A stretch of 64,000 nucleotides of DNA from Geomicrobium sp. JCM 19039 (GCF_000698145.1 NZ_BAXB01000002.1:310001-374000), one strand, 5' to 3'. Counted from the first letter of the stretch, positions 38,338-48,661 are shown. Notes: generated by a model from the sequence alone, not told the origin. Numbers and translations are program-made.

Positions 38338-38685
38338 GTTCATCTCATCGAATAGCAATTCCATGACATAGTAAATTGCTTGTATCCGTTCTTCATATCG
38401 TTTTTCGCGAACGTGTGCTTGAAACGATTCTGTTGGAATTACATACATATTTTCGTATGTATGTTCAATTTGCACCGCATTTAGCGTATTCATTGCATTT
38501 TCTTCGGCGAACGCTAACGCTTCTCCCCGCCACACTTCAACACGCTCTTGCACTTCATTCACGAATGGAAGAATCGTTTCTTCAAATGAAAACGATTGTC
38601 CTTCTTGCTTTTGTCGATGATATTGCTTCGCTCGCTCAACGTCACTGAGCAGTTGTAGTGACCGTTCACGAAGTTGCTGTACCAT
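38317..38685 (-). CDS. yppE: YppE-like DUF1798 protein
   Basis: A 122-residue, all-helical acidic protein of the size and charge pattern of B. subtilis YppE (DUF1798). In B. subtilis yppE lies near recU-ponA, as here. Function unknown. ATG at 38685, 15 bases after racA; likely same operon. Confidence 0.65.
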   Translation of the reverse strand: MVQQLRERSLQLLSDVERAKQYHRQKQEGQSFSFEETILPFVNEVQERVEVWRGEALAFAEENAMNTLNAVQIEHTYENMYVIPTESFQAHVREKRYEERIQAIYYVMELLFDEMNEKSNAD

Positions 38686-38700
38686 GGTTAGTCCCTCACT

Positions 38701-39202
38701 TTATGATCCGGAGAAAGAAAACATTTTGCCGAGTTTTCTTTTCTCACGTACGGGTTGTTCATCCGTTTTTGTTTCACTACTCTGATCGTCATTTTGAAAG
38801 GATGCGAGCTGATCTTCAAGAGAGAGCATCGATTTTTGAACATCATCCAACTCATGGCGATGTTTAAGAAGTTGAAAGCTAACGACTTCATCGGCTTTTC
38901 TCTCAATCATTCTTTCTAAATGTTCAAGCCGAAACAAGATGTCTTCCATCTTCTTTCTCTGCTTCTCTCGTTGACGCCATGAGTGTTGGTGCTTTCTCCT
39001 CTTGGTTGATGATAAACGTTTCTTGCGCTGGCATTTGCCGCTCTTTTATGCCTTTTAGCATTTCAATCATCTGTTCGTCATACAAATAATGGCCGCGATC
39101 ATTGGTGTTCACTTGAACTCCGTGTTTTCTTACCCAGTTTTGAATCGTCTTTGGTGCCACTTGGAGCATGTCTGCCACTGCTTGCGTTTTTACATAAGTC
39201 AA
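38701..39202 (-). CDS. racA: RacA-like polar chromosome-anchoring protein (one frame break)
   Basis: MerR-like winged-helix N terminus (YVKTQAVADMLQVAPKTIQ, NWVRKHGVQ, GHYLYDEQ) followed, after a break at about 38988, by a coiled coil (LFRLEHLERMIERKADEVVS, QLLKHRHELDDVQ) and a basic tail. RacA binds origin-proximal DNA and DivIVA to anchor the chromosome at the pole before sporulation. About 167 residues, close to B. subtilis RacA (184). TTG start at 39202 with GGGGAGG 9 bases upstream. Confidence 0.82.
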
Positions 39203-39218
39203 TCGAATCGCCCTCCCC

Positions 39219-39252
39219 GTTTAAGAAAACGTACTGCCTTCTTTCTTAACGG
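39219..39252. repeat. Inverted repeat just upstream of racA
   Basis: GTTTAAGAAAA / TTTCTTAAC arms with a 12-base centre. It lies between the RemA-like gene and racA and may be an operator or a weak terminator. Confidence 0.4.
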
Positions 39253-39324
39253 TAAGATTCACGCAAACAAGTCCCATCTCCTTTCTGGCTGACAAAACTG
39301 GTATTAATTCGTCAAATGTTCTCT

Positions 39325-39566
39325 TTATTCATCGCCAAGACGATGGCCGATCGTCTCAGGTGGATCGCTGACAAAACGACATGGTTACTATCCATAAGAA
39401 TAATACTTCTCGTTTTACGTCCATTTGTGGCATCAATGCACATTTTTCTTTCTTTCGACTCTTGCACAATACGCTTGGTCGGTGCAGAATCTGCATGTAC
39501 AATGGAGATAATGCGCTCGCCGGGAACAATATTGCCAAAACCAATATTCGTTGGTTTATCGTTCAT
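39325..39566 (-). CDS. remA: RemA-like (DUF370) DNA-binding regulator (one frame break)
   Basis: Small regulator of about 80 residues. [57 protein letters not shown] are the RemA core; repair of one C lost at about 39360 gives the family ending [12 protein letters not shown]. RemA activates biofilm matrix and osmoprotection genes in B. subtilis as a ring-shaped DNA wrapper. There it lies next to gmk; here it lies between racA and recU, so it may be a second copy. ATG at 39566 has AGAGGTGA 7 bases upstream. Confidence 0.85.
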
Positions 39567-39711
39567 GTTTTGTTCACCTCTTTCATAGCACTTTAAAAAG
39601 TGTAACATGAGCCCGTCTCATAGAAAACAATTCTTCAAAAATCGTAAAACGTATGCTATTATTAGCTGTTGTTATTATTCATATTGAGACCTCCGGGAAA
39701 GGATGAGACGA

Positions 39712-40287
39712 TTGACGTTTCGTTATCCGAACGGAAAACGCTACACGAAACAAGCGATCCCACAAAAAATGGGGAAAGCAAACCGAGGTATGAGTTTAGA
39801 AGAAGACATTAACCAATCAATCATTCACTATCGAAATACTGAACGAGCAATTATTCATAAAAAACCAACGCCTGTACAAATTGTAAACGTCGATTACCCG
39901 AAAAGAAGCCGAGCCAAAATTACAGAAGCGTATTTTCGGCAAGCATCTACAACGGACTATAACGGCGTATATAAAGGTCGATACGTCGATTTCGAAGCTA
40001 AAGAAACCCATCAAGTTCAATCTTTTCCTTTAAAAAACTTACACGAGCATCAAATTACACATATGCAAGAGATTGATGCACACGGAGGTTTTGGATTTCT
40101 CATCTTGCGATTTGCCCGCTCTCAAGAAACCTTTGTCATCAAAACGAGTGATTTCTTGCATTTGAAAGCTTCAACCGAGCGAAAATCTGTACAGAAGACT
40201 CACATTGAAACATACGGTGTAAAACTAGCAAATACTACGCTTCCACCTGTCGATTTTCTGCCTGCTGTCGATTTATTATTTCAATAA
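39712..40287 (+). CDS. recU: Holliday junction resolvase RecU
   Basis: Resolves Holliday junctions during recombination and segregation. VNVDYPKRSRAKITEAYFRQ, STTDYNGVYKGRYVDFEAKE (the metal-binding Asp/Glu core) and LKNLHEHQITHMQ are diagnostic. The ribosome site GGGAAAGG abuts an ATG at 39703; TTG at 39712 has correct spacing and gives the family start TFRYPNGK, so I choose it. recU precedes ponA by 53 bases, as in B. subtilis. Confidence 0.95.
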   Translation: MTFRYPNGKRYTKQAIPQKMGKANRGMSLEEDINQSIIHYRNTERAIIHKKPTPVQIVNVDYPKRSRAKITEAYFRQASTTDYNGVYKGRYVDFEAKETHQVQSFPLKNLHEHQITHMQEIDAHGGFGFLILRFARSQETFVIKTSDFLHLKASTERKSVQKTHIETYGVKLANTTLPPVDFLPAVDLLFQ

Positions 40288-40340
40288 TGTAACCTGTGAC
40301 AGGTTGTAACGTCTAAAGTAATGAGAAATGAGGGGAATTT

Positions 40341-42908
40341 ATGACAGAATATAGATCAAGAACGGAGAAACGGCGAGCAGCCGAAACTTCTTCTAACAAA
40401 AACCAAAAACCTTCTAAAAAGAAATCAAAAGGAAAACGCTCACTATTTAAAAAGTTATTCATTAGTTTTGCAATTGTCATTGTCGTTGGCTTGCTTGCGG
40501 GTGTTGCAACGGCTGCTGCAATTATAAGTGGTGCACCTGAACTAGACCCAGATGAGTTGATGCTCGCTGAAGGAGCTACGGTGTACGATGTGAATGACAA
40601 TGAAATTGGACGGCTGCACGGAAATGAAGCGCGTAGCTATCGGACAATCGAAGAGACCCCACAACATGTCCAAGATGCTTTTATCGCTGTAGAGGATATG
40701 CGTTTTTATGACCATATGGGTGTCGATGTTCGACGCGTTGGTGGTGCCGTTATTGCCAACATTACCGGTGGTTTTGGTTCAGAAGGTGCGAGTACAATTA
40801 CGCAACAAGTTGTTCGAAATGCGTTTTTGAGCGCAGATAAATCAATGTCAAGAAAGGTACAAGAACAGTGGCTGGCTCTGCAATTAGAGCGTCAATTCAG
40901 TAAAGATGAGATTATGGAAATGTACTTAAATATCATCTATTTCAGCCATGAAGCATACGGAATAGGCGAGGCTTCGATTCGTTGGTTCGACAAAGAGAGC
41001 TTAGAAGAATTAACGATTGCTGACGCAGCGGTTCTTGCAGCCGTCCCGAGAAGACCGTCTTATTACAACCCTATTGAGAACCCAGAGAACGCTGAAAATC
41101 GACGAAACTTGATCATTTCTATGATGGAAGACCAAGAGTTGATTACTAATGAAGAAGCCGAAGAAGCGAGAAATACGAACATTGAAGACCAGCTTGACTA
41201 CACTCCTGCTGATGATTCAATTGGGCATACGTCGTTTATTAACCACGTAATGCGTGAGATTGAACAAATCGACGGATTAGAAATCGGTGACTTGTACGCT
41301 GCTGGCTTTGATGTGTACACAACGATTGATGTTGAAGCACAGCGTTATGCTGAACAAGTCATCCAAACGAACGATTATATAAGTGGATTCCCAGATGACC
41401 CTGCTTTCCAAGTCGGGTTCACCATGCTTGATACGAATACTGGCGGAATTGCTGCCATTGTCGGAGACCGAGGCGGCGAGGAAGTGCTCCGTGGCGATAG
41501 CTATGCGATGAATCGCGTCGGGCAACCTGGTTCGACAGTAAAACCGATGCTTGATTTCGGTCCAGCAATCGACAATCTCGGTTGGGGAACCGGACAAACG
41601 CTTGTAGATGAGCCGCACAGCTATTCCGATGGCACCGAAATTCGGAATGCTTCTGGTAATTACAGCGGGCAAGTGACGATGCGTGAAGCACTCGTGCGAT
41701 CATTAAACATTCCAGCGCTAAAAGCCCATCAAGAAGTAGGCAAGGAAGAGGCTCATGAGTTTGCGAACCGTCTAGGCATGGAGTTCGATAGCGTTGAAGA
41801 AGGAAATGCCCTTGGTTCACAATACGAGTCACCTGAAACGATTGCTGGAGCATACGCTGCTTTTGGAAACGACGGTGTGTATAACGATCCGTACAGTGTG
41901 CGCAAGATTGTCTTTACAGACGAACGTGAAATGGACTTAACACCTGAGTCCACTCGGGCGATGAATGATTACACTGCTTATATGGTGACCGATATGCTTA
42001 AAGACGTCGTGACGGACCCACGGGGAACAGGTACCGCAGCGAACATTGAAGGTCTTCCACTCGCTGGTAAAACAGGAACATCGAACTTTGGTGATGGAGA
42101 ACGAGACAACGTTCCCGCAGGTGGCGTGCCAGACATTTGGTTTGCAGGGTACACCCCTGAGTACACCGCAGCAGTGTGGACGGGATACGAAAATCGTGGT
42201 GCCGGGTATTTGCTCGGTGAAGAGCATCAGCTTGCAAGAAATATCTTCCGAACGATTATGACCGAAGTTCATTCAGGTATGGACGTATCGGACTTCCAAC
42301 GTCCTGATTCCGTTTGCGAGCAAGGTGGAGAACTGTATATTTGTGGTGGAACACCGGATATGCCTGACGAACCAGAAGTGAGTGAAGAAATATCTGATCT
42401 TACAGCTGGGTTTGATGAAGGCAATAACCAAATTATCGTAAGCTGGAACTTCCCTGATGAAGCGATGGACGGCGTAAGCTTTATCGTCCGCCACGGTGTA
42501 AACGGGCAAGGAATGAGTGACGTACAGGAGAGCAGTGACCGACAATTTGTGCTCACTGACCCAGAAAGAGAAAGTACTCATAACTTTGAAGTCGTTGCCG
42601 TTCGTGACGGAGAGCCGATTGACAGTGCGCAAACGTCCGTAGAGATCGCAGAAGCAATTGAAGAAGAAGAACCAGAAGAAGACGAAGAAGAAAATGAAGA
42701 AGATGAAGCACCTGAAGAAGATCAAAGCCCTCCTGAAGACGCAGATGAATCCGATGAACCGACCCCTACCCCACCGACAGACGAAGGTGACAACGGCGAA
42801 GGAGAAGGCGGTTCAGACGGAGACGACTCTAGTGATGATGGCGAAGATCCAGAAGAAGAAACCCAATCAGAAACCACAAACGATGATGATGATGATAATG
42901 ATGAATAA
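40341..42908 (+). CDS. ponA: Penicillin-binding protein 1A (bifunctional class A), with acidic tail
   Basis: Peptidoglycan glycosyltransferase and transpeptidase of 855 residues. A basic cytoplasmic N terminus leads to one membrane helix (FISFAIVIVVGLLAGVATAA). Glycosyltransferase motifs: EDMRFYDHMGVDVRRVGGAV and GASTITQQVVRNAFL. Transpeptidase motifs: active-site Ser in GQPGSTVKPM, SLN in VRSLNIPA, and KTGTSN. A fibronectin III-like domain follows (residues 680-770). The last 85 residues are an extracellular tail that is mostly Glu/Asp with Pro and Ser, unlike B. subtilis PonA, whose tail is Ser/Asn-rich. Ribosome site GAGGGG. Confidence 0.95.
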   Translation: MTEYRSRTEKRRAAETSSNKNQKPSKKKSKGKRSLFKKLFISFAIVIVVGLLAGVATAAAIISGAPELDPDELMLAEGATVYDVNDNEIGRLHGNEARSYRTIEETPQHVQDAFIAVEDMRFYDHMGVDVRRVGGAVIANITGGFGSEGASTITQQVVRNAFLSADKSMSRKVQEQWLALQLERQFSKDEIMEMYLNIIYFSHEAYGIGEASIRWFDKESLEELTIADAAVLAAVPRRPSYYNPIENPENAENRRNLIISMMEDQELITNEEAEEARNTNIEDQLDYTPADDSIGHTSFINHVMREIEQIDGLEIGDLYAAGFDVYTTIDVEAQRYAEQVIQTNDYISGFPDDPAFQVGFTMLDTNTGGIAAIVGDRGGEEVLRGDSYAMNRVGQPGSTVKPMLDFGPAIDNLGWGTGQTLVDEPHSYSDGTEIRNASGNYSGQVTMREALVRSLNIPALKAHQEVGKEEAHEFANRLGMEFDSVEEGNALGSQYESPETIAGAYAAFGNDGVYNDPYSVRKIVFTDEREMDLTPESTRAMNDYTAYMVTDMLKDVVTDPRGTGTAANIEGLPLAGKTGTSNFGDGERDNVPAGGVPDIWFAGYTPEYTAAVWTGYENRGAGYLLGEEHQLARNIFRTIMTEVHSGMDVSDFQRPDSVCEQGGELYICGGTPDMPDEPEVSEEISDLTAGFDEGNNQIIVSWNFPDEAMDGVSFIVRHGVNGQGMSDVQESSDRQFVLTDPERESTHNFEVVAVRDGEPIDSAQTSVEIAEAIEEEEPEEDEEENEEDEAPEEDQSPPEDADESDEPTPTPPTDEGDNGEGEGGSDGDDSSDDGEDPEEETQSETTNDDDDDNDE

Positions 42909-42913
42909 TCGAA

Positions 42914-42937
42914 CCGCCCGTTACGGGCGGTTTTTTT
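42914..42937 (+). terminator. Terminator of recU-ponA
   Basis: ACCGCCCG / CGGGCGGT stem with a 2-base loop and seven T. Confidence 0.88.
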
Positions 42938-42938
42938 A

Positions 42939-43775
42939 TCCGTTTACTAAAAAATCAGTTGTAGATCGGGAAAGCAGAACAATTCTCTGTTAAAACCCTG
43001 ATAACACGATGTATATAAGTTGAACTTTATATTTCCTAAATCGGGCTGTATGCTTGATTGCCACTAAAGGCAGATGGCTGTAGTTCAGACGATAAAGCAA
43101 ACATTAGATGCCCATTCGGCTCCATTTGTTTTCCCTGTGTCTACGAGCCAAAGGAAGACATACGCTCTACGATCTACCGTTTTATTAAAAACAGGTGAGT
43201 ATAAAATGCCTCAAATATCACTTTTTGAGACAATCTATCGAGCAAGATTCGTCATTCTTAACTTGAATTGTCTCATAAACTCAACCAATGGTCACAAGTA
43301 GACATTTATGAGCCGATTTGCGTCTTAAATTGTCCCATTTGAAAGACGGATTGTTACATAAAAGAGCCAGAGAAAGTAGCTTGCTCTTTCTTCTGTATGA
43401 TGACACAGAGCATACCGATCACGTCTTTTCAAAGATGGAAAAATACCAAGCCATAAATCTCAAGGGCTAGCAACCATCGGCACCTACAGAGTCGATGCGA
43501 AATTGACCGGAGTTCTTCATGAGTCATGACGACACGATGTTGCCTTTTGCCTGTAAAAAACGCTCGAATTGCCTACTTCGTGAAAAGAAAGCGGACGTTA
43601 GATGGAAATCCTAACAAATGGTTTAAGGGTTTTCATTACCTCAACATGCACGGATCACGACTTTTGAGTAGACTGTGTATGAGCAAAATTCTGCTCGTGC
43701 TAAACCATTTTAAAAACCCGGTTGCCCTGTAAAGGACAACGTTTTAGTGGACTCTCTATTCCTCTACTTACAGCA
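42939..43775. other. Non-coding stretch of about 840 bp with decayed repeats
   Basis: No credible gene. Three loose copies of a motif related to ATTGTCnCATAAA are spaced across 43260-43370, and GAGACAAT (about 43227) pairs with ATTGTCTC (about 43268). GGATTGTTACATAAA (about 43346) resembles GGATTGTCACATAC at 26.93 kb. I read this as decayed repeat DNA. Confidence 0.35.
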
Positions 43776-46700
43776 TCATTTATGGGCATACTCTTGATCT
43801 CGTGCGACGAGGTGAGATTGGAGAGATTGGAGTTCTTCTTGCACTCGTGTCAAATCGGGTTGTGGGTGTTGCAATTGCTCCATCCATGCTTCATTCTCGC
43901 TCATGACCCGTTCAATGTCTTGCTTTAGTTCCTCATTTGCAAGGTGTACCCGCTCGCTCCACAGATCGCGCAATTGCTCAACGGCTTCGTCGAGTCGTGT
44001 ACGTAACGCTTCTTTTGTTCGTTCTAAAATACGCTGCTTAAACTGCTCCCCTTCTTGATCATGAACAAAACTCGGTTTTACTTTCAGAGTCTTTATTTCA
44101 TTAAAGAAACTTTCTAATGTTCCTCGTAACTGCAGTGAAAAGTCTAGATGCTCTCGTAAGTCTATGGGCAGTTGTCGCTGGTTCGAAACTGTATATAGAC
44201 GCTCACACTCTTGTTCTAAAGCGGTTTGCCAGTCGTTTTCTGCTACTTCCATCCACTCGTTCAACCCTTTTTGCAATTGTTCTTTGCGGCCTTCTTGTTG
44301 GCCAACATTCGCAGAAATGATTGACTTGTAGTGATCGGCAAAACGTAAGAATAGACGACGATGCGCATACACACCGAAGGCACGAATTTCTACATCTTCA
44401 GATTCTAGTTGTCTTATAGCCTGTTCTCCTTCATCTTTCTTCTGTTGAACCGGTTGTCGAAAAGCTTGTGATTTTTGCTTTCGGTCGGCTTCTGGTTGGT
44501 CCATCCATTCCTGCCACTCGGATAACTTTACAATATGCGCTCTAAGCAACGCTTCCAATTCCTCATCGAGTCGAGCTCTTAGCACCGGTTTCAAACCGTT
44601 CTCAAAATGTCGAGTAAATGAAAGAATCCCTTCTTCATCCGTGTAGTCTTCAAGTGCGCGCTTACTAGAGATGGGTACGACGTCTGTATGAGGGAAACCG
44701 AGGGTTTGAAGTTGATCACGCACATGGGTCATAACCGCTTGCTTTTCTCCAACGTCAGCTGCGAGATCACTCGCGTTAATAAGCAAATAGTCTGGAGACT
44801 GAATGGTTTTAATCTTTTTCATGAATTGTTCATCAGCATTTGAGAACGCATGGTGGTAGTAAGTCACATAAATAAAAGCATCGGCTTTTTCGATCTCTGA
44901 CATTGCAAGTGCAGTGTGGCGCTCATGCACACTCTGCACGCCAGGCGTGTCAATCAGTTCATAGCCTGCATCTGTCCAAGCGGTATGCACATAGACGTGT
45001 GAAACATCAATTAAACAAGCTTTTGCTTCATCTACGGCCATCTCTTGCCATTCCGTTAGCGAAATAACAATCGTGCTTCCCCATTCGTATTGTTCTTTTT
45101 TGACACCCATTTGCAATGCACGTAAGTACTCTACCCATTGCTTTTCTTCGAGCGTATCCGTCTTCTTAATTGACAAACCTTCAGCTCGTTTCAATGATTC
45201 AAGTGTGTACGTTAAGTTGCACAAATACGAGACGTGTGCGATTTCACTATCTAAGTCCGCTCTCGTCTTAATCCGAACACGAACTTGTTCTGGTCGGTTC
45301 GACCCGCTCGGTGCGCTCACAGTTGTTAAGGAAGCCGTCGTTGGATGGGGAGAGCTTGGCATGAGTTCCCTTTGCAAAAGTGCGTTGATAAACGTTGATT
45401 TACCCGCACTAAACGCACCCGCAACAACGACGGACGTCGGTCGATTCTCCAGGCGATCGATGAATGCTAAGATATTGTTTCGTTCGTTTTTTTCAAAAAG
45501 CACATCTTCAAACGCTGCCAAGTCGCCTCGGAGCGAATCGAGTGCGAACAGTGGCTTTACTTGGACAGATTCACTTGATACGTCTGCAGTTTGCTCTCTA
45601 GCATCCTCTTGAAATACCGCATTGGAATCGTTCACCTCGATCGACTCATCAACACCTGATAAGTCGGTATGTGCTGTTAGCGCACGTTCGATCTTCTCTT
45701 CGTAATGAGCGGCAGCACTCGTTTGTAGTCGTTGTTGGACCGTGTTCAGTTGCGACTGGATTGTTTGTTCCTCTGCCATAAACGATTGCTGTAGTTCATG
45801 AAGACGCTGAAATGGTTGCAAATCCTGCTGATTTTGCTGCTCTAGTTGTCCCTTACGCTCAGGGTATAATGACCTGAGTTGCTCTACAATTGGCTCAAGG
45901 GAACGTTTGATATCTTGAATAATTGCTTGATTGATCTCTTTAGTAAGCTGATAAATGTATTGATTACTTTTTTCGCCCGTCGTCACAAAAGCTCTATACC
46001 ACTCGATCGATTCCGGCAAATGCAATTGTTCAACCTGCTCTATAAGATCGTCTCGAACGCGTTTAGGCATCTCTAATTTGCTAAACTGTTGAAGCAAATA
46101 AAAGCGAATTTCCGACTCGTAGCGCTCATTCATTAACCGAATCATCTTATCAAAATATTGTTGTTCCACGATCAACTTTTTCTTTTTCCCTGCGAACAAT
46201 CCGAATTTGTACGAACCGTCAACGACTTGCAACCAGTCATTCGCTGCAGACGTCGTGTCATGAGGGAACAAGTTGGTTTGTTTGTAGAATTGTTGTAACG
46301 TATGAACGAGTGCTGAGATTTCTTGATCTAATTGTTGTTCAATTTCTTGACCCACTTTGACTAAAGCGAAATACCGTTGATGATCTTCTTGATGATAACC
46401 TTCGTTCTTCATCGCTTCTCGCATTCGGATTGTCACTTGATCACGGTCAACGAGTAGTCGTTCTCGTAGCGAAGAAACGGCACTTTCCACCATGCGGGCG
46501 TTGGCATCATCAATTAATGACTGGCCTTCATATAACCACGAACGAATCTGTTGAACGAACAGTGGCAATTGATTATGTTTATGAGATTCATCTCTCGAAG
46601 TGGTCGTATAAATAGCCACCGGATGTATGCCATACCGTTGGAGCATATCTTTTAGGCCATGATAAAAAATGGAAAACGATAATTCACTTTCATTGTGCTT

Positions 46701-47297
46701 ATCGATCTGATTAATGACAATGACAATCGGCTTATTTTCCCGCTGGATTTGCCTGAGAAACTCAATGTTTGTTTGCGAACGAACGTGATTGTAGTCAGTT
46801 ACATAGATAATTGCATCCGTTGTAATGAGCTGATCAGCTGTATACTTCCCATGGGTAGGGTCTGTAGAATCCATGCCCGGCGTATCGGCAATTGTTACTT
46901 TGTTCGAAAGAAACGGCACTGGCAATGTGAGAGCGACTTCTTCAATACCCGCACCATCAACCGCCATCTCTTGAAGCTTGTCCCACGGAATTTCATTTTT
47001 AAAGTGACTCACTTGCCCATCGCTTTGAACCGCTTTTATCTGGGCGGTCGGTCCACCAAGAATTGTCATAATATTGGCAGTCGTCGGGATCGGGCTCGAT
47101 GGCAGCAGGGCTGCTCCGAGCAATTGATTGATTAGCGTTGATTTACCCGCAGAAAAATGGCCACAAATTGCGACCGAATACTTCGGTTCCCCAGCAAGCT
47201 TGCTAGAAATTCGCGCTAAGCGCTCCTCTTCAGGTTTGCCAAACGGTAACATTTGTTTTATCTCTTCGATGCTGTAGCCACCATCGATCGTACTCAT
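43776..47297 (-). CDS. dynA: Dynamin-like GTPase DynA (two fused dynamin domains)
   Basis: A 1,173-residue bacterial dynamin that tethers and fuses membranes and protects against membrane damage. Two G domains in tandem: GHFSAGKSTLINQL (P-loop, residues 43-49) with DTPGMDSTD, and GAFSAGKSTFINALL (near residue 615) with DTPGVQSVH and NASD-type G4. Long helical stalks follow each. This head-to-tail fusion is characteristic of B. subtilis DynA (YpbR, about 1,190 residues). ATG at 47297 has AAGGAGG; it is 20 bases after nth, in the position ypoC takes in B. subtilis. Confidence 0.95.
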   Translation of the reverse strand: MSTIDGGYSIEEIKQMLPFGKPEEERLARISSKLAGEPKYSVAICGHFSAGKSTLINQLLGAALLPSSPIPTTANIMTILGGPTAQIKAVQSDGQVSHFKNEIPWDKLQEMAVDGAGIEEVALTLPVPFLSNKVTIADTPGMDSTDPTHGKYTADQLITTDAIIYVTDYNHVRSQTNIEFLRQIQRENKPIVIVINQIDKHNESELSFSIFYHGLKDMLQRYGIHPVAIYTTTSRDESHKHNQLPLFVQQIRSWLYEGQSLIDDANARMVESAVSSLRERLLVDRDQVTIRMREAMKNEGYHQEDHQRYFALVKVGQEIEQQLDQEISALVHTLQQFYKQTNLFPHDTTSAANDWLQVVDGSYKFGLFAGKKKKLIVEQQYFDKMIRLMNERYESEIRFYLLQQFSKLEMPKRVRDDLIEQVEQLHLPESIEWYRAFVTTGEKSNQYIYQLTKEINQAIIQDIKRSLEPIVEQLRSLYPERKGQLEQQNQQDLQPFQRLHELQQSFMAEEQTIQSQLNTVQQRLQTSAAAHYEEKIERALTAHTDLSGVDESIEVNDSNAVFQEDAREQTADVSSESVQVKPLFALDSLRGDLAAFEDVLFEKNERNNILAFIDRLENRPTSVVVAGAFSAGKSTFINALLQRELMPSSPHPTTASLTTVSAPSGSNRPEQVRVRIKTRADLDSEIAHVSYLCNLTYTLESLKRAEGLSIKKTDTLEEKQWVEYLRALQMGVKKEQYEWGSTIVISLTEWQEMAVDEAKACLIDVSHVYVHTAWTDAGYELIDTPGVQSVHERHTALAMSEIEKADAFIYVTYYHHAFSNADEQFMKKIKTIQSPDYLLINASDLAADVGEKQAVMTHVRDQLQTLGFPHTDVVPISSKRALEDYTDEEGILSFTRHFENGLKPVLRARLDEELEALLRAHIVKLSEWQEWMDQPEADRKQKSQAFRQPVQQKKDEGEQAIRQLESEDVEIRAFGVYAHRRLFLRFADHYKSIISANVGQQEGRKEQLQKGLNEWMEVAENDWQTALEQECERLYTVSNQRQLPIDLREHLDFSLQLRGTLESFFNEIKTLKVKPSFVHDQEGEQFKQRILERTKEALRTRLDEAVEQLRDLWSERVHLANEELKQDIERVMSENEAWMEQLQHPQPDLTRVQEELQSLQSHLVARDQEYAHK

Positions 47298-47317
47298 ACA
47301 CTTCCTCCTTGTTGTCA

Positions 47318-47955
47318 CTAGACTCGTTTACGCCCTTCTCGACAAATCTCTAGAAGAGGACAGGTTTCGCACTGAGGGTTTCTTGCTTTGCAATGATAAC
47401 GACCGAAAAAAATCAATTGATGATGGCTATCTGACCATTTTTCTTCGGGTAACTTCCTCATAAGAGTCTTTTCTACTTCTAAAACACTGTCTTTCCAACG
47501 ACAAATGCCTAATCGTTTGGATACCCGCTCTACGTGGGTATCTACAGCGATTGCAGGCAAATCAAATGCGACAGACGCTACTACATTTGCCGTTTTTCTT
47601 CCAACCCCGGCAAGCTTCATGAGCTCATCGCGGTCCGCAGGCACTTCACCACCGTAGTGATCTAATAAAGATTGACTCATTTTTTGAATGTTTTTTGCCT
47701 TGTTTCGAAATAAGCCAATTCGTCGAATATCTTGTTCTAATTCTTCTTGTGGTACTTGCAGATAGTCGTCTGGACGTTTGTATTTTGAAAACAGTCCAGG
47801 TGTAACTTTGTTTACGAGGCATCGGTGCATTGAGCGGAAAGAATTACAGCAACAAGTAACTCTAAAGCATTCGTATGTGTGAGTTCACACTCCGCTTCTG
47901 GGTACATTTGTTCAATTTGCTCCATCGCCCATGTCGTTTGTTTATTCGATAGCAT
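47318..47955 (-). CDS. nth: Endonuclease III (one frame break)
   Basis: DNA glycosylase/AP lyase for oxidised pyrimidines; about 212 residues. LLVAVILSAQCTDA, then after a break at about 47820 VNKVTPGLFSKY, helix-hairpin-helix LAGVGRKTANVV with the catalytic Lys, AVDTHVERVSKRL with the catalytic Asp, and the 4Fe-4S ligands in CKARNPQCETCPLLEIC. ATG at 47955 follows GAGGGG. Between dnaD (19 bases) and dynA (20 bases) on one transcript. Confidence 0.94.
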
Positions 47956-47974
47956 AAAGGGTTCCCCTCATCTG

Positions 47975-48661
47975 TCAATCTGACTCTAACCAATTATATG
48001 TCGGATACGGTTCACTTGTCTTTTTGGCTCCTGCCGGTTCCGCTCGTTTATTTTGTCGAAAGCTTTCACTGTGTGCGTGTGCTTGTTCTGGTGTTTTGAT
48101 GCCACTTCGCTTCCACTCATATAAAATTCGATCGATATAACGGAGATTTAATTTCCCGGAGATCACCGCTTCTTTTAATGCAGCTTTAATCATTTCCATT
48201 GAATAATGATCTTGGTCAATCCATACGCCAATCGTTTCAGATTCCATCGGTGAAAGTGGCCGACTGAACTCGTTTTCGAACAGTTGATACAGCTCTCCAC
48301 TTTGATTCACTTCTAGGTTGGTTTGTTCCGATTCAAGGTAGTAAAGAATCTTTTCATAAAACGGGCGCAAGCTATACATTTCAAACATAATGCCGTCATC
48401 TTCTTTTTTCTCAAGCGCTAATACGCCTCGTTTCATGAGACGACCTAACCCTTCTTGGCAATGGGAGACGGTCAGTGACATCTTTCTCGCTAAATGTTCT
48501 GGCGTAGGAAATGCACGCCCTTGCTGGATTTCTCGATGCAAATGCAGCAGAAGCATCATGTCTTTCTCGTGGATGCCTAGTGCATCGTAGTAATCTAAAA
48601 ACACAACTGGAATAGATACTTGACCTTGTTCCAGCAAATCAATCATGACATTTTTATTCAT
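47975..48661 (-). CDS. dnaD: Replication initiation protein DnaD
   Basis: Primosome component of 228 residues. The N-terminal winged helix (VFLDYYDALGIHEKDMMLLL, FPTPEHLARKMSLT) is followed by the DDBH domain ending YIDRILYEWKRSGIKTPEQA, which carries the YxxxILxxW motif. ATG at 48661 has AGAGGTG upstream. It has its own start after the asnS terminator and leads nth and dynA. Confidence 0.92.
   Translation of the reverse strand: MNKNVMIDLLEQGQVSIPVVFLDYYDALGIHEKDMMLLLHLHREIQQGRAFPTPEHLARKMSLTVSHCQEGLGRLMKRGVLALEKKEDDGIMFEMYSLRPFYEKILYYLESEQTNLEVNQSGELYQLFENEFSRPLSPMESETIGVWIDQDHYSMEMIKAALKEAVISGKLNLRYIDRILYEWKRSGIKTPEQAHAHSESFRQNKRAEPAGAKKTSEPYPTYNWLESD

Noticed and set aside
42273-42725. 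Antisense Phe-rich open frame opposite the ponA tail
   Set aside because: It is the mirror of the acidic GAA/GAT-rich coding sequence.
43526-43732. Short plus-strand frame as a gene
   Set aside because: Weak context, no homology pattern, inside decayed intergenic DNA.
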